Origin: Dimorphilus gyrociliatus
Lineage: Eukaryota; Annelida; Polychaeta; Dinophilidae
DNA: 44,447 nt
Assembly (NCBI GenBank): GCA_904063045.1
Contig: CAJFCJ010000094.1
Span: 41,739 to 86,185 of the forward strand
Direction of reading: 5' to 3'
The position numbers and the translations under genes were made by a program. Under the pieces are notes generated by a model, which had not been told where the DNA came from, did no database searches, and saw only the letters and a program-made list of their open reading frames with translations. Of this stretch, positions 1-10,148 are shown one piece after another; position 1 is the first letter of the stretch; each line of letters starts with the position of its first letter.

Positions 1-1032
1 CATCTCCTCCGAAACAATCAACAGTTCCGTCGCAAACTCTTTGTTGATCGACGAATTTGCGTTGACTTTTACATTTGAACATTCCTTTAGGAAGATATTT
101 ATCTGAAACAATTTAAATGCTTGAACATATTCAAGTTAATGTTCAGAATAAAAAAGAACAAATTTGGAAATTTTTTCTATCTACCGCAAAATTCTTCATC
201 TTCGTTGTTGAAACAATGATTAATACCGTCGCATACTTGATCGAAGGATATACAAAATTGCTGTTGTCTACACAGAAAGAATCCTTTTTTGCAGATTTCC
301 ATTGAACATAAATGTATAGTATAGAATGGAGCGTAAATCCTTTGCTTCGAAAAACCAAGAGAACTAAAGGTCACGTGACAATTGTGTTTAGTTTTTCTCC
401 CATGTCTCCGTACTAAATATAATTAAAATGTGTTAGAATATTTATTACAAGCTCACTAACAACGTTTGTGTTGAACCTCTTTCCCAACTTTCAAAGAGCA
501 GGTTCTAACATCTTCGTCTCTTCCGTCAACGCAATCTATGAGTAGATCGCACTGTTGAGCCACATTTATGCAGCTGGTTTGACAGGAAAACTGCGAAAGA
601 TATCTGCAATCTATTAAAAGGGAAATGTAATTACATTATTCAATTCTGCTTCAGCTTTGGATACTTTCCATGGCGAAAATCAATATCTATAGCGTTATTT
701 GCACGACAAATTTCATCACTGTTATCAAAGCAGTTAGTTTCACCATCACAAACTTGATCGTAATGAACGCATTGATGATTATGACATTCTCTGATTGAGT
801 ATAACTTCCAGTAGAGAGAAAGTTTATCAATTATTTCACCAAGTTTCTTTTTTTACCTTTCGTTGATCCTATGGCAGACGTTGTTTGTATCTAAACAACA
901 TTTTGCAGTTGTTTACAGATTGAATGTAAAACAGTAAATATTTTTAACAAACTTACAACAATCTTCTTCATCCGATTTATCTGGACAATCGATTTTAAAA
1001 TCGCAAACTAAGAGATAGTTTATCATCTTTTC
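1..1032 (-). CDS. Tandem LDL-receptor class A repeat protein, partial
   Basis: Reads right to left in short exons: about 957-1032, 857-890, 665-790, 457-610, 185-363 and 1-102 (running off the left edge). Splice phases match at most junctions, with introns of roughly 65-95 nt; the 665/610 junction does not phase cleanly. Each exon or exon pair carries one LDLa module, recognised by the Cys spacing and acidic calcium box, e.g. CDFKIDCPDKSDEEDC, CDGETNCFDNSDEIC, CDGINHCFNNEDEEFC. LDLa modules bind calcium and ligands in extracellular receptors. No internal stop is seen, unlike the GPCR next door. The 5' side stops inside an LDLa module exactly where the inverted repeat begins, so the gene is probably truncated there. 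It could be the N-terminal part of a GRL101-type receptor or another LDLa protein; membrane and C-terminal parts lie outside the window. Confidence 0.75.
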
Positions 1033-1701
1033 AGAACTAATGTTGAGAAAAAAGATCTTTTCAATTCAATTTTATATAGATATTGAAAAAAGTAAGTAGC
1101 AAAATATATTAAATACTCGATGATGAATTTAAAAAGGTCAATGTCAACTAGATATTAGGATAAAACTTTCATTTATTTCATTAGCTGTATCTGTTCCTGC
1201 CACTGTATATGTCTATATATATACTGTGCTTCTTACATTATAGTGAAAACCATTTTCAGATTCAAAAAACATCTCACAAAGACACACAGACACAAAAATT
1301 TAAATTTATCTAAAACTTTTTTTTAGCAGTTTTCAGTTGTATGAACATAAGAAAACCTAGACTACAAAAAAGTTTGTCGATTTTTGATGCTATAATTATA
1401 TAGATGGCAACAGTGTTCACTAATTTGCAATCTTGAAACAAGATTAAGACTCTTTGCAATTTTCAAGCCAATCTGTAATATACTATATTGATTATTTTTC
1501 AATCTAATATTGAAAATCATTGATAAACATTCATTTAAGAGATAAAGAATGTTAAATGGAAAATGTTGAATTTCTCTTTCACTCTGAGGGATCATTCATC
1601 AGATAGAAAACTTCTTGATAAGTCATTCTTTTGATAGTTTACTGGAATTAATTAAATCTGGACATCAAGTTAGTGTTTCAAAACAAGAAACTATTCGACT
1701 A
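1033..1701 (+). repeat. Long inverted repeat, left copy
   Basis: Exact reverse complement of 7120-7788: paired coordinates always sum to 8821, with no indel and no mismatch in any block compared. In + orientation it holds the tail of exon 4 (1033-1091) and exon 5 (1185-1243) of the secreted two-domain gene, then the start of the glycosyltransferase coding exon (1603-1701). Both gene pieces are cut at the repeat edges, so this copy looks like the derived one. Confidence 0.95.
1603..1701 (+). pseudogene. Truncated 5' piece of UDP-glycosyltransferase
   Basis: The frame reads ISHSFDSLLELIKSGHQVSV and continues a few residues, identical to the glycosyltransferase exon at 7120-7218 on the opposite strand. 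This is the N-terminal SHS...L...GHQV region of the GT1/UGT family. After position 1701 similarity stops and the frame closes within about 30 bases. It is a stranded fragment on the left arm of the inverted repeat, useful only if joined to the rest of the gene by recombination. Confidence 0.8.
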
Positions 1702-3261
1702 TCCAGTCCTTGTCTGAGAATTTCATTTTAAACCCTTAACCCAACAGTTTGTAACCCTTAGTTCGATATCAGGACATTACGTCCCTTTTTGCATGAACAT
1801 TTCATCCATTTTGTCAGGATCTTTCATAATTGGATGGTTTAACCATATATGTTTTCACATTCAATTAAGCACCTCAACAACTTGAACTTGTACATAAAGG
1901 TCAAATAAACAAATATGCCCAGCATATATTATCTAAAAAGGTTCAAAGTTCTTGTTAAAAAAGAGAACATACCCACTCTAATGAACAAAGGATTCTTGTA
2001 AAGGCTTTAAAAAGCAAAACTCAACTTAAAGAAATTTACTAATAATTTTTTTCAAGTAAATTCAAATTCTTCTCAAATGAAAATAAGAAAATCGAGAAAA
2101 TGTTGCGAAATGTGTGAAATAATTTTAACTTTTGTTTTCTTATACTTATATGTAACACTTTCAGATACAAGTCAAAGAATATTCAAAAAAATTACGTAAT
2201 GTCAATCGAGTGTTTTAACAGTAAAGAAAATTGTTAGTTTTATATGTTTTTCTTACTGACTAATCTAAGTTTTCTGTTACTGAGACGCTTTTTTTATTTT
2301 TACCCCTCAAAGATCTATTTGCAGAAAGAAAGAGAGGCATACGTAGCCTTCGACTTTATTATAATATGAATAGAAAGCAATACAATGTTGTTGCTGAGCG
2401 AAAATATAAGAAAAAACTCTGTTCAATTAATAAATTAATTATTATCGGCTCGCTTTCATTAAAAATTCAAACTAGATTTGTTCTACTCATAGCTTATGGT
2501 AAAGTACTCAACATCAAATCCGATAATTCAATTATACATGAAAAACTTTGGTGTAAATTGTACTAGCTTAACGGTAAGAATTATTTTAAATAGTCCAGAC
2601 ATGAACTAAAGTTAAGCAATAGATTTTAGAGTAATAAATAAATTATCCAATTGTAAACATTCCAAATATGTTCAAAATCCATATGCAAGAGAGGTCAAAA
2701 ATGGAGAGGAGAGCAGATCATTTTTAAAAGCGTCTTTTTTTCTATTTCCAGACTATAAAGTAAAATTATACAATAAAAATAATGATGATTCTTTTACTGA
2801 TCTCAATGTTGATTATAAATAATCCGCCATTTTGTTACATGATTTCAAAGACATTTGGTGTTTTCTTATCTAATTTTCCATACGTACAATCAATTTATGC
2901 ATGCTTATTTATATGTAAAAGCATTTTAAAGACAACAATAGTAGATTTATGTGAAAGAGGAAGAAGTGTCAATGTAAACAAGATACATAGACCATTCAGT
3001 GAATTTGTCTAAAATTTAAATATATAAATCTCTTTTTTTGTTATTTCAAAGGGAATTTAGAATATGGCAGCCATATTTTCTTGAATGTTCAAGCAGACAA
3101 GGTCCAGATAAGTATTCCTTGCTGAATTAGAGCCATGTTATTCCTCTGCATTTTCATTTTCTCTTCCTCCCGTCTGATTAGACTGTCTTGGAAGTGGTGT
3201 TTTAATAATTTATGATATTGTTATTGTAGTCTTTTTAAATTTTTTTAAAAAGAATACATTG
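1702..3261. other. AT-rich spacer, no supported gene
   Basis: Between the left repeat arm and the GPCR I see no domain. A frame at 2782-3012 opens with a hydrophobic stretch (MMILLLISMLII) that could be a signal peptide for the downstream receptor, but no splice connection can be shown. Other open frames are short and compositionally random. Confidence 0.4.
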
Positions 3262-5580
3262 AAATTATGTTTATGACTACATCAAAGATTGTTCGGATGG
3301 ATCTGACGAAGAATTTTGCAGTAAACTGTGAAAAATTTTCAATTTAAACTGTAATAAATAGCCATCGTCTTTTTAGGTTTGGAAATCTGTAATCCTTATT
3401 CCAGGTATGTAAAATATTGGATTGAGAGAAAACGTTAAACATAAGATATAACCTTGAAAGGTCAACGTTTTCTTTTGTCGAAATTATTTTTTAAAGACTA
3501 ATTTCGAAAGGGACTGTTCCAATGGACAATGCATTCCTATAGATAAAATATGCAACAATGAAAAGAATTGCATTGATGGATCTGATGAATACTGTAGGAA
3601 AGAAGATAGTCTCTTAGATATATATAAAACAGGTAGTATGGTACTGACGGGAATAATAGGATTTAATGTTTTGATAGAAAAAGTCCCTAAATGAGATTTT
3701 TGAAAATAACATTTCAGATTGAAAAATGGTTATGAGGAGTAAAGTAGCTTTTGATTTATAGTTAGGGGGTTCCATCTAAGGATTAGGTAATAATCAAAAA
3801 GGTTAGGGAGAGACGAGGGCTGAGTTAGGTTAAGGGTTAAATCATGCATTTGGGGACGTTTACTGCCGTATTCAATGTTTTAATCAGATAAAAAATGTTC
3901 GATTTTAATTTTAGATTGTAATGAAAAGAAACAATTTCCCTGCATAAAGAGATACCTTCCATTAGAATTCTTAATTGATAATAAAAGTGATTGTTATGGT
4001 TCTGATGAGGATGGTGTACGATACCTGAAAAGCAAAGAGAGTTACTATTATAAAGAGAATTCAATGAAATTTCCTTCTACAAATATGTTTTCTTTGAAAT
4101 CTGGTTGTGAAGATAAGCTCTGTTTATATGGCTTTTACGAATGTCTAAGAGATAATTATTGTATATCAGTTGCCCTTTTTTGTGATGGAATTCAGCATTG
4201 TCAACTTGAAGATGATGAATATGAGTGCGGTATGTTTCTATATAGATATATGGATATTTCTTTAACTTTGTTGACAACAATTTCGTACAAAGATTTTGAA
4301 CTTCAAGAGAAACTAGAGATATTGAAAATGACTGGTTATACAAAATTGAAAGCGATTCAAAAGCTTTCTTTCAGCCATTTAAAATCTCTTGTTAAGCTTT
4401 AGCTCTTTGGAATTAAAATTAACTCTAACCATATGAGATTGATAGTAGTTGACCTAATTAAAATTAAAGAGATCCATGGTGATAGCTATAACCTTTGCTG
4501 TTTTACACGGAAAACAATCGTTGAGCACGTTCGATGTAAATCTAAATCATGTGGTTTAAAAAGTTGTTCCGACCTACTACAAACTAATTATTTAAGAGTT
4601 GTATATTGGTGCTATGGAATTCTTAGTATAATTGGAGGTATACTCTCTTTGTTGTCAACTCTAAAGTATCAAAAGACAGGAAGAATGTTCCACTGTCTAA
4701 AAGCAATTTGTGATTTATCAATATCAATATTTGTGCTATCAGCTTCAATTGCTGATGAATTCTTTCGAAATATTTATTATGAATATGATGAATATTGGAG
4801 AAATAGTCCAATTTGCCAAATATTAGGCTCATAGTGACATTTTCAATTTTTACAATTTCTATTAGCTTTCTATTCATTACTTTAGAAATGTACTCGGTTA
4901 TCACTAGACTATTAGCGGAGACATTTCCCAAAAAGTTTTCCACACCTATTTTAGCGATAACACTATTTTTTGTTCTTTTATTGGCTTATATATCCTTAGT
5001 TGTTGATAGAGTAATAACATATTTAAAAATTCCCCTTAATTTTGGCCTAATTCTGTTTAAAAGTTTCCTTTATTTATAGAATTTGTATAACCAAACACCA
5101 ATTTGCTTTCAATTAAATTTTCGCAGTACTCAACTTAAGGATTGGCTATCTTCCATCATTCTTTTTTGTATAGTCATATCCATTGAAAATATATCAATTT
5201 TTATAATTTACTACAAAATGATGAAAAATATAGAAGATTCCAGGAAGATTGTTGAAAGTTTAAGGGGAAAAGAGAAAAAAGACAAGTACAGTTCAAAAGT
5301 ACTCATATCATATCTTTATAATTTTCTAATTTGGACACCATTTATAATTTGTGGTCAATTTTTTGTTTTTTTTAATACTTAAACAGAATTTGAAATTATA
5401 AAATCTAATAATTAAATAAATAGATTTATTATCACAATTTTTTAATCCATCAATCTCAAATGATACTTATGTAATGATGATTTCAATATTAATTCTATTC
5501 AGAATTCAACTTTTTCAATTATTGAAAATGTTAGGAATGCTCGAGAAATGGTGCCATTCCTAAAGCTCTTGCTGTGACTC
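3262..5580 (+). pseudogene. GRL101 / relaxin-receptor-like LDLa-LRR GPCR, decayed
   Basis: Domains in order: degenerate LDLa (3262-3322); LDLa CSNGQCIPIDKICNNEKNC (exon ending 3632, donor AG/GTAGTA); further LDLa modules in an exon from 3915 (CEDKLCLYGFYEC, CDGIQHCQLEDDEYEC); a leucine-rich repeat; a cysteine hinge (LCCF...CSDLLQTN); then 7TM. TM1 starts LRVVYWCYGILSIIGG, TM2-3 include DEYWRNSPICQ, TM3 ends FLFITLEMY, and TM7 keeps INSIQNS. Family members couple secreted ligands to G proteins. The combination of several LDLa modules, LRRs and 7TM matches Lymnaea GRL101 and RXFP1/2. Defects: in-frame TAG at 4400-4402 and 5077-5079, a missing base near 4832 (frame change after ICQILGS), and disrupted TM6-TM7 spacing with another frame change near 5495. 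A MITE occupies most of intron 3633-3914. The protein cannot be made from this copy as written. Confidence 0.75.
3673..3873 (+). mobile_element. ~200-bp MITE, copy 1 (diverged)
   Basis: Flanked by AATGTTTT at 3665-3672 and 3874-3881, an 8-bp target duplication. The right end GAATACGGCAGTAAACGTCC (reverse complement) matches the family terminal repeat; the left end is shortened to GATAGAAAAAGTCC. The core keeps the family words GGGGGTTCC..CTAAGGATTAGG, AAAAGGTTAGGGAG and GGGCTGAGTTAGG. It sits inside an intron of the GPCR gene and leaves about 80 nt of ordinary intron around it. Confidence 0.8.
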
Positions 5581-5589
5581 GTAGTTTTT

Positions 5590-6122
5590 GTAATTCATTG
5601 TATTTCTTGAATACAAGTTCCCTAAAGTCTTTACTCCACATCATATTTAAAAAAGTACAAAAAAAAATAAAGTAACATAAATAAAATTAACAATTAATTG
5701 ATAAAGATAACTTAGAAAATCAAAGATGTTGAAAAAAATGTTTTTTGGAATGTCTATTTGAATGCCAAACCTGATGTCAAGTGACTGTTCGAATAATTAT
5801 GAAGTGAGGCCAGAAAAAGAAAAAATTGATGAAAATGACCAAAAATTTTTGCTTATAATATTCATAAATATTATCATTTCATCAATTTTTTTTCAGTATT
5901 ACATAAATATAACCCTTTTTTATAGAAATTTAGACCAAAAAAAATAATTTACAGGGAAAAAACAATTTTAACCATTAATTGAAAGTTGGCCTATCAAAAT
6001 TTATGGTGTCCATTTTTTTATGAAGTTTACTTTATTCAGCCAAAGTTTTTAGGTCAAAGCTATAGAAATCTGCAAAAATATTTTATAATTCAATCTGCAA
6101 AAGTGAGAGAGAGAAAATTTAC
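5590..6122. other. AT-rich spacer, no supported gene
   Basis: Lies between the convergent ends of the GPCR (+) and the glycosyltransferase (-). It contains acceptor-like TTTTTGCAG sequences near 6075-6100 on the minus strand, but what follows does not resemble the missing C-terminal part of the glycosyltransferase. Confidence 0.4.
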
Positions 6123-7218
6123 CTCGTAAACGGAATTTAAACCACCATGAGATATAAGCAGAATACAATTTTCTTTAGAAAGAAGGTAAACTTGAGGAAT
6201 CCGTTTGAAAATATGAATATTTGAATATTCTTTATCAAACTGACACTTTAATGACCAAACCCATTGAATATCTTTAAATTTTACAAGAATTTTACTCATA
6301 TTTATCAACAATAAATAGGATGGTGGCAAAAGTCTAAAGCACTGCCAAAGACAATAACACCAAATCTGTGGGTAGGAATATCAATTTTAAGTTTAGCAAA
6401 GAGATAAATAATAGGTAGTCGTTTTCTCACCTTTTGCTGGTGAAGTTCATAGAAGTTCTGATGAATATTTTTATCATCCATAGGCTGAGTTTTTAAAATC
6501 CCACCCACTTGTACTATATTTAGCGGTAAAGGGCGTGGAAGTTCAAAAATATAATCTGAATTCTCAAGGAATCGTTGGGCACCTTTTTCGAATTTCGGAT
6601 ATATGTTCACCAGGCGAAATTTCCATGTCCACTTTTTTATCTTCAAGAATCCTATCCAAATTATCCAGAACAAACGATAAGGAGATATTATATATGATAT
6701 TTTTCATTCTATCAACAATTGTCATCTTATCAGTTAAAGAACTCAAAAAGGTTAGAACCCACCAGACTGGTCCAGGTATAACTGCTTGAGAGTATCTTAT
6801 ATAGGACGAACATTCATACAAAACGAATGGTTTTTTTATATTTCTCAATCAGTAAGAACCTACAAAAGAAATACTGATCAATAATTATTAAATCGAATTT
6901 TTTGCGTCGTTCCTCAACCGAAGAATCTGACAGTATTGTTCGGCAATCTTTGATAAAAGCACCCCAAATAACTTTATACAGCTCATCCATTTTTACATAA
7001 GACATAATTTGATAAAGCGAATCAATTGAACTATTTCTGATATCTTCCCCAACCATTTCAACATGTTCTGGGGAAACTGGTGAAGATATCTCAAAAAGCG
7101 AAATATTACCAGGATGGTCTAGTCGAATAGTTTCTTGTTTTGAAACACTAACTTGATGTCCAGATTTAATTAATTCCAGTAAACTATCAAAAGAATGACT
7201 TATCAAGAAGTTTTCTAT
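6123..7218 (-). pseudogene. UDP-glycosyltransferase (GT1/UGT), frameshifted and truncated
   Basis: UGTs transfer a sugar from a UDP-sugar to small lipophilic acceptors in the ER. Visible parts: N-terminal HSFDSLLELIKSGHQV; FDLIIIDQYFFC (the family's YDLVIVDxFFxC region); PFVLYECSS; ELPRPLPLNIVQVGGI (acceptor-to-donor domain linker); FGVIVFGSALD; IPQVYLLS...CILLISHGGLNSVYE (donor-sugar signature). These lie in three frames. The first switch is at a T7 run, 6831-6837 (an A7 on the coding strand; six would keep frame). The second, near 6585-6605, could also be a 28-nt intron. The third is near 6325-6335. After the signature there is a donor (GAG/GTAAAT at 6123/6122) but no recognisable rest of the donor domain or TM anchor. 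The first ~100 bases lie in the right inverted-repeat arm. Confidence 0.8.
6831..6837 (-). other. Homopolymer frameshift in the UGT gene
   Basis: Seven T (seven A on the coding strand). With six A the frame would run from EKYKK straight into PFVLYEC, the family order; with seven it runs to a stop ten codons later. Either a true inactivating insertion or a sequencing length error. Confidence 0.6.
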
Positions 7219-7788
7219 CTGATGAATGATCCCTCAGAGTGAAAGAGAAATTCAACATTTTCCATTTAACATTCTTTATCTCTTAAATGAATGTTTATCA
7301 ATGATTTTCAATATTAGATTGAAAAATAATCAATATAGTATATTACAGATTGGCTTGAAAATTGCAAAGAGTCTTAATCTTGTTTCAAGATTGCAAATTA
7401 GTGAACACTGTTGCCATCTATATAATTATAGCATCAAAAATCGACAAACTTTTTTGTAGTCTAGGTTTTCTTATGTTCATACAACTGAAAACTGCTAAAA
7501 AAAAGTTTTAGATAAATTTAAATTTTTGTGTCTGTGTGTCTTTGTGAGATGTTTTTTGAATCTGAAAATGGTTTTCACTATAATGTAAGAAGCACAGTAT
7601 ATATATAGACATATACAGTGGCAGGAACAGATACAGCTAATGAAATAAATGAAAGTTTTATCCTAATATCTAGTTGACATTGACCTTTTTAAATTCATCA
7701 TCGAGTATTTAATATATTTTGCTACTTACTTTTTTCAATATCTATATAAAATTGAATTGAAAAGATCTTTTTTCTCAACATTAGTTCT
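7120..7788 (-). repeat. Long inverted repeat, right copy
   Basis: Perfect reverse complement of 1033-1701. Here the repeat is embedded in continuous genes: its outer end (7788) falls inside exon 4 of the secreted gene and its inner end (7120) inside the glycosyltransferase coding exon, both reading through uninterrupted. This copy is therefore likely the original. Confidence 0.95.
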
Positions 7789-8970
7789 TCCTCTAAGTGA
7801 ATTATATGACCCAGAGGATAATAATTTTGAAAAGGTCTTACAGCCATCTAAAAGAAAAGTTTACTGTAAAAAATTTTAATAACAAATGAAATTTACTGAT
7901 TTGCAGAGGAGACATTTTCCTTGAAATGAAATGAATTGGCTTCCATTTTGTGTTGGATGAAAAGCAATAGTATCATCAGGTTGTACATTGATAATATCAT
8001 TAAAATGAATAGTTTTAATACCAGCAGTCTCTTGTGGTATTTGAATTAGATAGATTAGCTGATAAGTTAAATTATATTTATTTCCATTTTCCAGTTTTCT
8101 CCAGATACCAACTTCTCCAGTATCAGTAGGATTTATTCTATAATATGTTATGGATGATAGATAGCCTTTGCAAGGAAATCCAAAATTTGTATACATATTG
8201 AGGAAGGCAGCTCCACTTCCACCTCTATCTATTACATCATGGCCAACGATAATAGATGAATTTCCACTATTGCATAAGGGATTGTTATCTTTGGGTAAAA
8301 GTTTTAAAATCAAATATTAACTTTTATTCTAAAAACTTGAATACCAGTTTCCATAGATTTAACTAAACAAAAGTTAAAAGCAAAGTATCTATTCACGCTT
8401 GGAGCTGTAACATTTACAATGGTGGCTGATGGTAGATCTATACTATATTTATCAACTTCATAGCTCTATAAGAAAGTTAATTTGTCTGTAAAATAAGATT
8501 ATGATAAATAGGCATACTTTGTACATTTCCAGGACACCAACTGATATATTTGTCGTAGAAATTGGAACTTTAGTGCCAAATTCAAAGTCAAATCCAATCA
8601 CATCATTTTCATGCACATATGGAGGATTATCAATCTGTACAGTTTCATCTCCTAGTCCACCATTTGACCTTGTACATAGATTATGAACTTTGTAAAACGC
8701 ATAATCCTGTCCATCTAACTTTCTCCATATTCCAATGCACATATCAGCTGATTCATTATTCTTTGAATATGTAAAATTCGTAATAAACCCATTAGACGGT
8801 ACAGTAAAATCGGTAAGAATATTCAAAGGAAGTAGTACATCGCTAAATAATTGACTGTAAAGCAGCTCTGGTCCAATATTTTCTGTAATCTCCAAAAGAG
8901 AAGAGGGTCGATTGAGAAGAGTGAGGATATGAATAGCTAATAAAACAATTGATTTATTATTGAAAGCCAT
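7578..8970 (-). CDS. Secreted protein with two repeated IWRKL-type beta-sandwich domains
   Basis: Five exons: 8518-8970, 8345-8465, 7897-8288, 7730-7847, 7578-7636. Introns are 49-93 nt, all GT-AG, and every junction keeps phase; the total is 380 residues plus TAG. Starts MAFNNKSIVLLAIHILTLL, a signal peptide. Two homologous halves of about 180 residues follow. Each has G-[FY]-[IL]-x(2)-[FI]-T-Y, then [IV]GIWRKL, then a hydrophobic strand ending in DVIGFDF / DTIAFHP, and a closing strand pair (APSVNRYFAFNF / VPATVYVYIYTV). This pattern resembles uncharacterised extracellular jelly-roll domains common in invertebrates; the function is unknown to me, probably binding outside the cell. No defects are visible. 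It is divergent from no neighbour; the glycosyltransferase follows on the same strand about 360 bp downstream. Exons 4-5 overlap the inverted repeat. Confidence 0.75.
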
Positions 8971-9035
8971 AAAAAATGAGTTGCAAATCCAACTTTGTTA
9001 CGATGGTGTTTATCTCTTTATAATATTATCGGCTT

Positions 9036-9043
9036 CTTTTATA
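9036..9043 (-). promoter_or_regulatory. TATA box of the secreted two-domain gene
   Basis: TATAAAAG on the minus strand, 66 bp upstream of the chosen ATG (8970). The same spacing class recurs for the FAMeT gene and the C1q gene, which supports both the promoter call and the start codons. A second weaker TATAAAG lies at about 9016-9022. Confidence 0.55.
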
Positions 9044-9049
9044 GTTAGG

Positions 9050-9896
9050 ATCTGGACATTTTTCTATCTTCAATATATTGATTAACAATAACATATAGCA
9101 AAGATATCTCAGAGGAGACAACCTTCTTTCGTCATTGCTATATAAATTGTTCTAAAATCAACCTGAAATTTTATTGCCAATAATTATGATAGAAGACATT
9201 CTAACATTAGTATGGATATTAGTCTATCAGCTTATTTTCCATACTTGGACTATAGCCAAAAAGTTTTGTCAGAGATAATTATTTATCTTCTATTTTCGCT
9301 ACTTTGATTTATTTCAAGGCCGAAATTGAATTAGTTAATGTTTAATGCAATTTGGATCAATATAGTCAATAATTTAGTATTATTGTTTATAGTTTCTGCA
9401 ATATTGTACATAGAGATACTCCAGAGTACATTGAAATATATTATTTGATTGATCTATTTCTCACTGACTAAAATCTCTAAAACAAAATGTTTTATTGATG
9501 TTTCTAAGATCTTCCCAATAAATAAATCTTTCAAAATATAGACAAACGTCACTATTACTCACTTTAAACATACTTCGAAATGTTATGGAAAATTACTAAG
9601 AAGCGATTGCCTTTCAGAAAAAGTAGACTCATATAATTAATAGATATGTTTTAAGTCACTGTTAGCTACTACTCTCCTTTATATAACCAATGAAAATTTA
9701 TTAGGCAATATAGAATTGTTTTAGAAAAATAGACCTGTAACCTTTGATCTAGGTGTCATTTTGAAAGTGATAGGGCTAAGGTGATACAAGATATTTAATA
9801 TTTTTTAAATCTGGTTTAAAACCATTAAAAATTCTGATCTCATTTGACATCATCTACCGAGAAATACTGAGAGCAAACAAGTCTTATTCCGTTATA
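9050..9896. other. Intergenic, nothing recognised
   Basis: AT-rich sequence without an open frame above background and without repeats shared with the rest of the window. Confidence 0.4.
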
Positions 9897-9902
9897 GATA
9901 TA

Positions 9903-10142
9903 TGTAGTCGACAAGCACATCGCCTAAATTTGGCAGCGAGCCAAATTATCGTTACATCAATATCGTTACGTCCATATAATTTTAAAACTGTTCCTACCCC
10001 CGTTATCATTCACTTTGTGTACGTGTATTACTTAAAATTACTGCTATATTTATTAGTATAAACCTTATATCCTAACGCGTGTGTATTAATAAAGTCGGTG
10101 AAATAATGGCGATCTAAGTCTGCTACCCACTCAACGACTACA
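9903..10142. mobile_element. Solo LTR (240 bp)
   Basis: Begins TGTAGTCG and ends CGACTACA, an 8-bp perfect inverted terminus of the TG...CA type, and is bordered by GATATA at 9897-9902 and 10143-10148. It contains an AATAAAG polyadenylation-type signal about 55 bp from the right end, giving a + strand orientation. No internal retroelement sequence is attached, so it is what remains after LTR-LTR recombination. GC content and CpG number are higher than the surroundings. The 6-bp duplication fits some Metaviridae/BEL elements, but the family cannot be assigned. Confidence 0.75.
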
Positions 10143-10148
10143 GATATA

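Noticed and set aside
1362-1595. Identical 77-codon frames at 1362-1595 (-) and 7226-7459 (+)
   Set aside because: Identical only because they lie in the inverted repeat; they oppose the real gene direction, and the peptide has no recognisable domain.
2366-2566. 66-codon frame
   Set aside because: Lys/Ile/Leu composition expected from AT-rich DNA, no splice context or domain.
3633-3914. MITEs acting as introners (creating introns)
   Set aside because: In both intron cases about 80 nt of normal intron with its own splice sites remain outside the element, so the elements simply landed in existing introns.
5762-5947. 61-codon frame after the GPCR
   Set aside because: Not in phase with, nor similar to, the receptor C-terminus; probably chance.
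6576-6603. 28-nt micro-intron in the UGT gene (GTGAAC...AAAAAG)
   Set aside because: It restores phase, but it lacks a pyrimidine tract and every supported intron here is 49 nt or longer; a frameshift is equally likely. Left undecided in the annotation.
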